Assembly: GCF_002811985.1 (NCBI RefSeq)
Contig: NZ_NPDU01000014.1
Span: 21,269-85,268 of the forward strand
DNA from: Leptospira adleri
Lineage (GTDB): Bacteria > Spirochaetota > Leptospiria > Leptospirales > Leptospiraceae
Direction: 5' to 3'
DNA length: 64,000 bases
Under the pieces are notes generated by a model. That model was not told where the DNA came from. It did no database searches and worked only from the letters and a program-made list of their open reading frames with translations. The translations under genes and the position numbers were made by a program. This document shows, piece by piece, positions 52,419 to 64,000 of this stretch (position 1 is its first letter; every line of letters begins with the position of its first letter).

Positions 52419-52558
52419 TGTGAGTTCCTACTTTTTCCGTCTCAGAGAAAGTTTTCCTTTCAAAGCTGCAAACGAAGGAGTTCCTACTTTTTTTCGTCTC
52501 AGAGAAAGTTTTCCTTTCAAAGCTGCAAACGAAGGAGTTCCTACTTTTTTCCGTCTCA
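52419..52558. repeat. Two and a half tandem 56-57 bp repeats containing GAGTTCCTAC
   Basis: The unit runs GAGTTCCTACTTTTT, CGTCTCAGAGAAAG, TTTTCCTTTCAAAGCTGC, AAACGAAG and is found from 52422, 52478 and 52535 (periods 56 and 57, the difference being the length of the T run). It lies between the acetyltransferase and rhomboid genes and is not coding. Confidence 0.9.
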
Positions 52559-52575
52559 CGCCAACCGGGTAAGAA

Positions 52576-53394
52576 TCATTCCTCCGACGAATACTGACTC
52601 GAAGCGTCCTTTAAGAATTTCTTTTCCTTTCTGGAAAGAGAATCCATTCCGCTCTTCGAAATCTTATCCAGAAGAAGATCCACTTCCTCTCGAACGTGAA
52701 TTTTGCGATTCATCTCTTCTTGCCACTTTTTCATTTTTCTTTTTTGAAGATAACGACTCAAAGAAAGAGAAGCAGGAATTTTGGACTTAAGTTTATTATA
52801 ATAAAAGAAATAAAGGGCGCCTCCGATCGCTCCTCCGGCGTGTGCCATGTGCGCGATATTCCCACCCGGACCGGAGAACGCGATGATCAGCATCAGGATG
52901 ACGACCATGTATTTCGCCTTTAGGGGAAAAAATCCCATGAATAACAATTCCTGATTCGGCCAGATCAGGGCGAAGGCGACAAGAAGACCGTAGATTCCTC
53001 CCGAAGCTCCGATGATGGTGCCTTGGTGCCATCCTAAAAGATGTAAGGTCCACGGAAAAAAACCGCCCATAAAACAGGAAAAGAGATAAAACTTAAGAAA
53101 GTTTTTTCCGCCCCAATGACTTTCCAAAATGGATCCGAACATCCAGAGAGAAAACATATTGAACAGGATATGAAAGATGTTCTGAGCGGAATGTAAGAAT
53201 GCGTAGGTAATAAACTGCCATACGTAGTAATGATCGGTGATTAGGTCCGGCGTTAATCCGAAATAGAGAGTGAGATAATCTCCCACCGTCCAAGAAAGCA
53301 GGAGTTGAATCGCAAAAATTCCCCCGTTTAAAATCAAGAGAGTCCGAACTACGGGAGTCAGCTCCGGTCCGATCCGATTGTAGATTCCAGTCAT
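52576..53394 (-). CDS. Rhomboid-family intramembrane serine protease
   Basis: A 272-residue protein with six membrane helices in residues 15-200 and a soluble basic/acidic C-terminal tail of about 70 residues (KMKKWQEEMNRKIHVREEVD, typical of the rhomboid-associated tail). Catalytic residues are present: GASGGIYGLL supplies the Ser and AHMAHAGGAIGG the His; HILFNMFSLWMFG is the conserved HxxxN helix. It should cleave membrane proteins near the lipid surface; no substrate is known. Divergent from the MBL gene. Confidence 0.88.
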   Translation of the reverse strand: MTGIYNRIGPELTPVVRTLLILNGGIFAIQLLLSWTVGDYLTLYFGLTPDLITDHYYVWQFITYAFLHSAQNIFHILFNMFSLWMFGSILESHWGGKNFLKFYLFSCFMGGFFPWTLHLLGWHQGTIIGASGGIYGLLVAFALIWPNQELLFMGFFPLKAKYMVVILMLIIAFSGPGGNIAHMAHAGGAIGGALYFFYYNKLKSKIPASLSLSRYLQKRKMKKWQEEMNRKIHVREEVDLLLDKISKSGMDSLSRKEKKFLKDASSQYSSEE

Positions 53395-53500
53395 AGGGGA
53401 ACATGATTTCTCCTTAGAATTCGGGAGACAACCGTAAAACGATTTTTCTTTCCTCTCTTATCTTTGACAGAATGCGCGAGATCGAAATCCTGGGTTCAAG

Positions 53501-56895
<3,395 letters not shown>

Positions 56896-56898
56896 TTC

Positions 56899-56931
<33 letters not shown>

Positions 56932-56997
56932 GTTTATAAGGATTGAAACCGAGGCCGGCCTTATAGAGCATCTTAAGCCTCCGAAAAGGAATCATAC

Positions 56998-59650
<2,653 letters not shown>

Positions 59651-59672
59651 ATCGATTAGGTAGGTTTCAAGT

Positions 59673-62444
<2,772 letters not shown>

Positions 62445-62483
62445 GAATAAAGTAGAATCAAAAGAAGAATTTTGCGATTCTTT

Positions 62484-62518
62484 AAAAAAGCCCGAGATGT
62501 TACCCTCGGGCTTTTTTT
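62484..62518. terminator. Bidirectional terminator after sucA
   Basis: A6, GCCCGAG (62490-62496), an 8-nt loop, CTCGGGC (62505-62511) and T7. It serves sucA on the plus strand and probably the convergent lipoprotein gene on the minus strand. Confidence 0.93.
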
Positions 62519-62540
62519 ATGAAAACTTCAGCGGAAGTTT

Positions 62541-63074
62541 TTAGTTTATTTTCGTACAATAGATTTCGAATGCGATCGCGCCGATCGCCGGCGAGTTTCC
62601 CGGGTCGAGTTGTGCTACGATCGGGCAATTTGAAAATCGAAGTCCGTAATTTTTCGAATCGTTTTTCGTGATTGTTACCGCGCATTGAGTCGATACCCTG
62701 TAAGTATCTGCGGGAAGGTTTACGTAGAAATCGATTTGCCCTCCTCCTCCCGGTCCTACGATCACTCCGGAATTCTTACTAAAATCAATCATAGAGTTTC
62801 CCGTGTCCACGAGGAGGTCCGGACCGGCGGAGGCCGCGATTCCGTTTTTGCTACAGAGTGTGTTTCCGAGAGAATATGTCTGCCCTTGCATTTTTAACTC
62901 CGCGGTATTCAGAGCGATTTTCGGTTCGATGATTTCTTTGTTAGGCGCAGATTGTGCCGCTAACGCAATCAATAACGTGAGATCATCGTTTTCTTTCTTC
63001 CCATCCCCGCAGGTTACGGTCAAAAAACCTATCAAGGTAACTAACGTAAAAAATATTTTTTTCCGCGTTTGCAT
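62541..63074 (-). CDS. Small lipoprotein, paralogue of the one at 35987-36550
   Basis: A 177-residue lipoprotein with signal TRKKIFFTLVTLIGFLTVTC and then GDGKKENDDLTLLIALAAQS. No named domain. It aligns with the lipoprotein at 35987-36550 in Cys spacing and short blocks: LNTAELKMQGQTYSLG then C, GPGGGGQIDF, CAVTITKNDSKNYGLRFSNC, and a final YCTKIN against RCTKQ. The ATG at 63072-63074 is supported by GGAGGA 6 nt upstream; a longer frame to 63098 is not needed. Function not known. Confidence 0.78.
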   Translation of the reverse strand: MQTRKKIFFTLVTLIGFLTVTCGDGKKENDDLTLLIALAAQSAPNKEIIEPKIALNTAELKMQGQTYSLGNTLCSKNGIAASAGPDLLVDTGNSMIDFSKNSGVIVGPGGGGQIDFYVNLPADTYRVSTQCAVTITKNDSKNYGLRFSNCPIVAQLDPGNSPAIGAIAFEIYCTKIN

Positions 63075-63404
63075 CGAATGTCCTCCGTAAAAAAGCATTC
63101 CCGCCTTTTATACAGAAGGACATTTGTAAAGGAGGAAAACGCCAAGGAATCGAAAGAATCGTTTGTCGATGGTTTCTCTCTTTTTACCGTTTATTCCGCA
63201 ACGAAATTAGGAATCTAACCTTTGTTAGGCGAATGACGAAAGGAAAACGTCCTAATTTGATGAAAGTCGTATTTTGATTTATTCCTAACGCGCTCGTTAG
63301 ATCGTTTTTGTTTCAAAGGTCTCGTTTCGAATAGAAGCGTTCTGATATCGAAGGTATTTTATCGAATCGTAACTTTTGCCTTGGAGCTAATTTGTTTCTT
63401 GTAA
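63075..63404. other. 330-nt AT-rich intergenic stretch before the carA remnant
   Basis: No gene. TAACCTTTGTTAG and similar short inverted repeats are present near 63215, and CCTAACGCGCTCGTTAG at about 63284. It abruptly abuts the carA-homologous sequence at 63405, suggesting a rearrangement junction. Confidence 0.45.
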
Positions 63405-63614
63405 GATCATTTCGCGGTCATCGACGATCACAAAGTGGAAGAACCGGTTTCCTTTCTCAACTTAAACGACAACACCGTGGAAGGAATTTTAAAATCGGGA
63501 TATCCTTTGCTCACGGTTCAGTATCACCCGGAAAGCGCGCCGGGACCGAACGATTCCAGATATCTCTTTCAGAAATTTTACGATCTCGTTGAAACTACAA
63601 AAAAAGGTATATGA
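63405..63614 (+). pseudogene. carA: C-terminal fragment of carbamoyl-phosphate synthase small subunit (carA remnant)
   Basis: A frame of 69 codons, opened by a stop at 63402-63404 and closed at 63612-63614, reads [57 protein letters not shown]. This is the C-terminal end of CarA, including the His-Pro-Glu of the glutamine amidotransferase triad (QYHPE-x-x-PGP). The nucleophile Cys and the other 300 or so residues are missing and no start codon suits, so it cannot make a working subunit. Preserved frame and sense suggest a recent loss or partial duplication; a complete carA is expected elsewhere. Confidence 0.85.
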
Positions 63615-63615
63615 C

Positions 63616-63804
63616 ATGGCAGAATTTCCGCAACTCCCCGATCGAATTCTTGGACTCCCTGTGGGCAAAGATTTTTCAGTAGAAGCGTTGGTAAAAGACG
63701 TATGGAATCCGGAAACGGACGATCTTTTCCCGCCTAAAAACTTCCTCGGCCTTGGATACGGCGTGAACTTTTACGCTATCGCAAGAAAGACCGGAATCCT
63801 CTAA
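63616..63804 (+). CDS. Small DUF5808-like protein
   Basis: A 62-residue protein, MAEFPQLPDRILGLPVGKDF to the stop at 63802. The stretch WNPETDDLFPPKNFLGLGYG followed by VNF matches the DUF5808 pattern (NP-x-DPR-x-F-x-PK-x-x-G-x-G-x-x-x-NF). It starts 1 nt after the carA fragment stop with AAAGG upstream, so it presumably was once translated behind carA. No function known. Confidence 0.6.
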   Translation: MAEFPQLPDRILGLPVGKDFSVEALVKDVWNPETDDLFPPKNFLGLGYGVNFYAIARKTGIL

Positions 63805-63813
63805 AACAAAGCG

Positions 63814-63862
63814 CTCGTTCTAAAAAATTTTAGAATTTTATTTTTAGAACGAGTTTGATTTT
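63814..63862 (+). terminator. Long-stem intrinsic terminator
   Basis: CTCGTTCTAAAAA (63814-63826) pairs perfectly with TTTTTAGAACGAG (63841-63853), followed by TTTGATTTT. It stands 10 nt after the DUF5808-like stop. Confidence 0.85.
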
Positions 63863-63903
63863 CGCCCCCTTCTTCCCCCTCAAGATTCTTGCTAAACAAT
63901 TTC

Positions 63904-64000
63904 ATGTCAGTGATATTCGATTTGTTGGAGTTCCTACAAACCAAAGTTCCAGAAGTTATATCACGAGTTGTATCGGCGGAGGAACGGCCGATCTTCAGAT
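63904..64000 (+). CDS. Start of a gene of unknown function, cut by the window end
   Basis: An ATG at 63904 opens a frame of 32 codons to the end of the window, beginning MSVIFDLLEFLQTKVPEVIS. It contains no diagnostic motif. There is no strong Shine-Dalgarno sequence. The stretch TTTGTTGGAGTTCCTACAAA at 63921-63940 is a near-palindrome resembling the dispersed repeat family but here is inside the putative coding sequence. Confidence 0.45.
   Translation, partial: MSVIFDLLEFLQTKVPEVISRVVSAEERPIFR

Noticed and set aside
63392..63592. 66-codon frame [12 protein letters not shown]...
   Set aside because: It is the wrong frame of the carA fragment, which explains the region better.

Overview
The window comes from a Leptospira chromosome. 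The signs are a spirochaetal flagellar hook cluster, lipoproteins with short spirochaetal lipoboxes, the genus-typical DUF1554 and DUF1564 families, an alternative complex III respiratory operon, and a site matching the published Leptospira LexA box. Base composition looks moderate (roughly mid-40s percent GC by eye, not computed), which would fit a higher-GC species. No rRNA, tRNA, CRISPR array or intact insertion sequence was seen.

Layout. 1-2.4 kb: end of a flagellar operon (fliK tail, flgD, flgE). 2.6-7.2 kb: a GAF/HD-GYP signalling protein, murD, a STAS protein and trpC. 7.2-9.0 kb: a small membrane protein and a non-coding array of about seven 98-bp repeats. 9.0-19.7 kb: rlmN, a Cys-rich lipoprotein, a GT-C glycosyltransferase and small accessory genes (DUF1801, cupin, MepB, SURF1-like, CHRD-like, a DUF1554 lipoprotein, an exported EEP-family protein). 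19.9-27.8 kb: alternative complex III, actABCDEF plus an SH3-like lipoprotein, closed by a terminator. 28.3-40 kb: exported proteins (TonB-dependent receptor, FG-GAP lipoprotein, other lipoproteins, a zinc phospholipase C/S1-P1-like enzyme) with an AraC-type membrane regulator. 40.2-43 kb: a flavin monooxygenase, a DUF1564 protein and an orphan Pycsar-effector-like membrane protein. 43.3-46.6 kb: a three-gene DNA-damage cassette. 47-49 kb: a sensor kinase gene broken by a 19-bp duplication. 49.4-62.4 kb: housekeeping genes (glyA, lipoate ligase, acetyltransferase, rhomboid protease, MBL hydrolase, PBP1A, sucB-lpdA-sucA). The end holds a lipoprotein, a carA fragment, a small DUF5808-like gene and the start of another gene.

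The strongest candidate for a little-described system is the cassette at 43.3-46.6 kb. A RecA-like protein without a usable Walker A motif, a small helical protein, and a B-family DNA polymerase with a ruined proofreading site and an unusual motif C are read as one operon. A perfect TTTG-N5-CAAA LexA box overlaps its likely promoter. It resembles, by content, the archaeal PolB2/Dpo2 cassettes and, by logic, the ImuA-ImuB-DnaE2 mutasome, so I infer SOS-induced translesion synthesis. Other notable points are the exact 19-bp duplication that switches off a histidine kinase, a repeat array with compensatory stem changes, a dispersed palindrome family based on GTAGGAACTC, and a shared motif just after the lipid-anchor cysteine of five lipoproteins.
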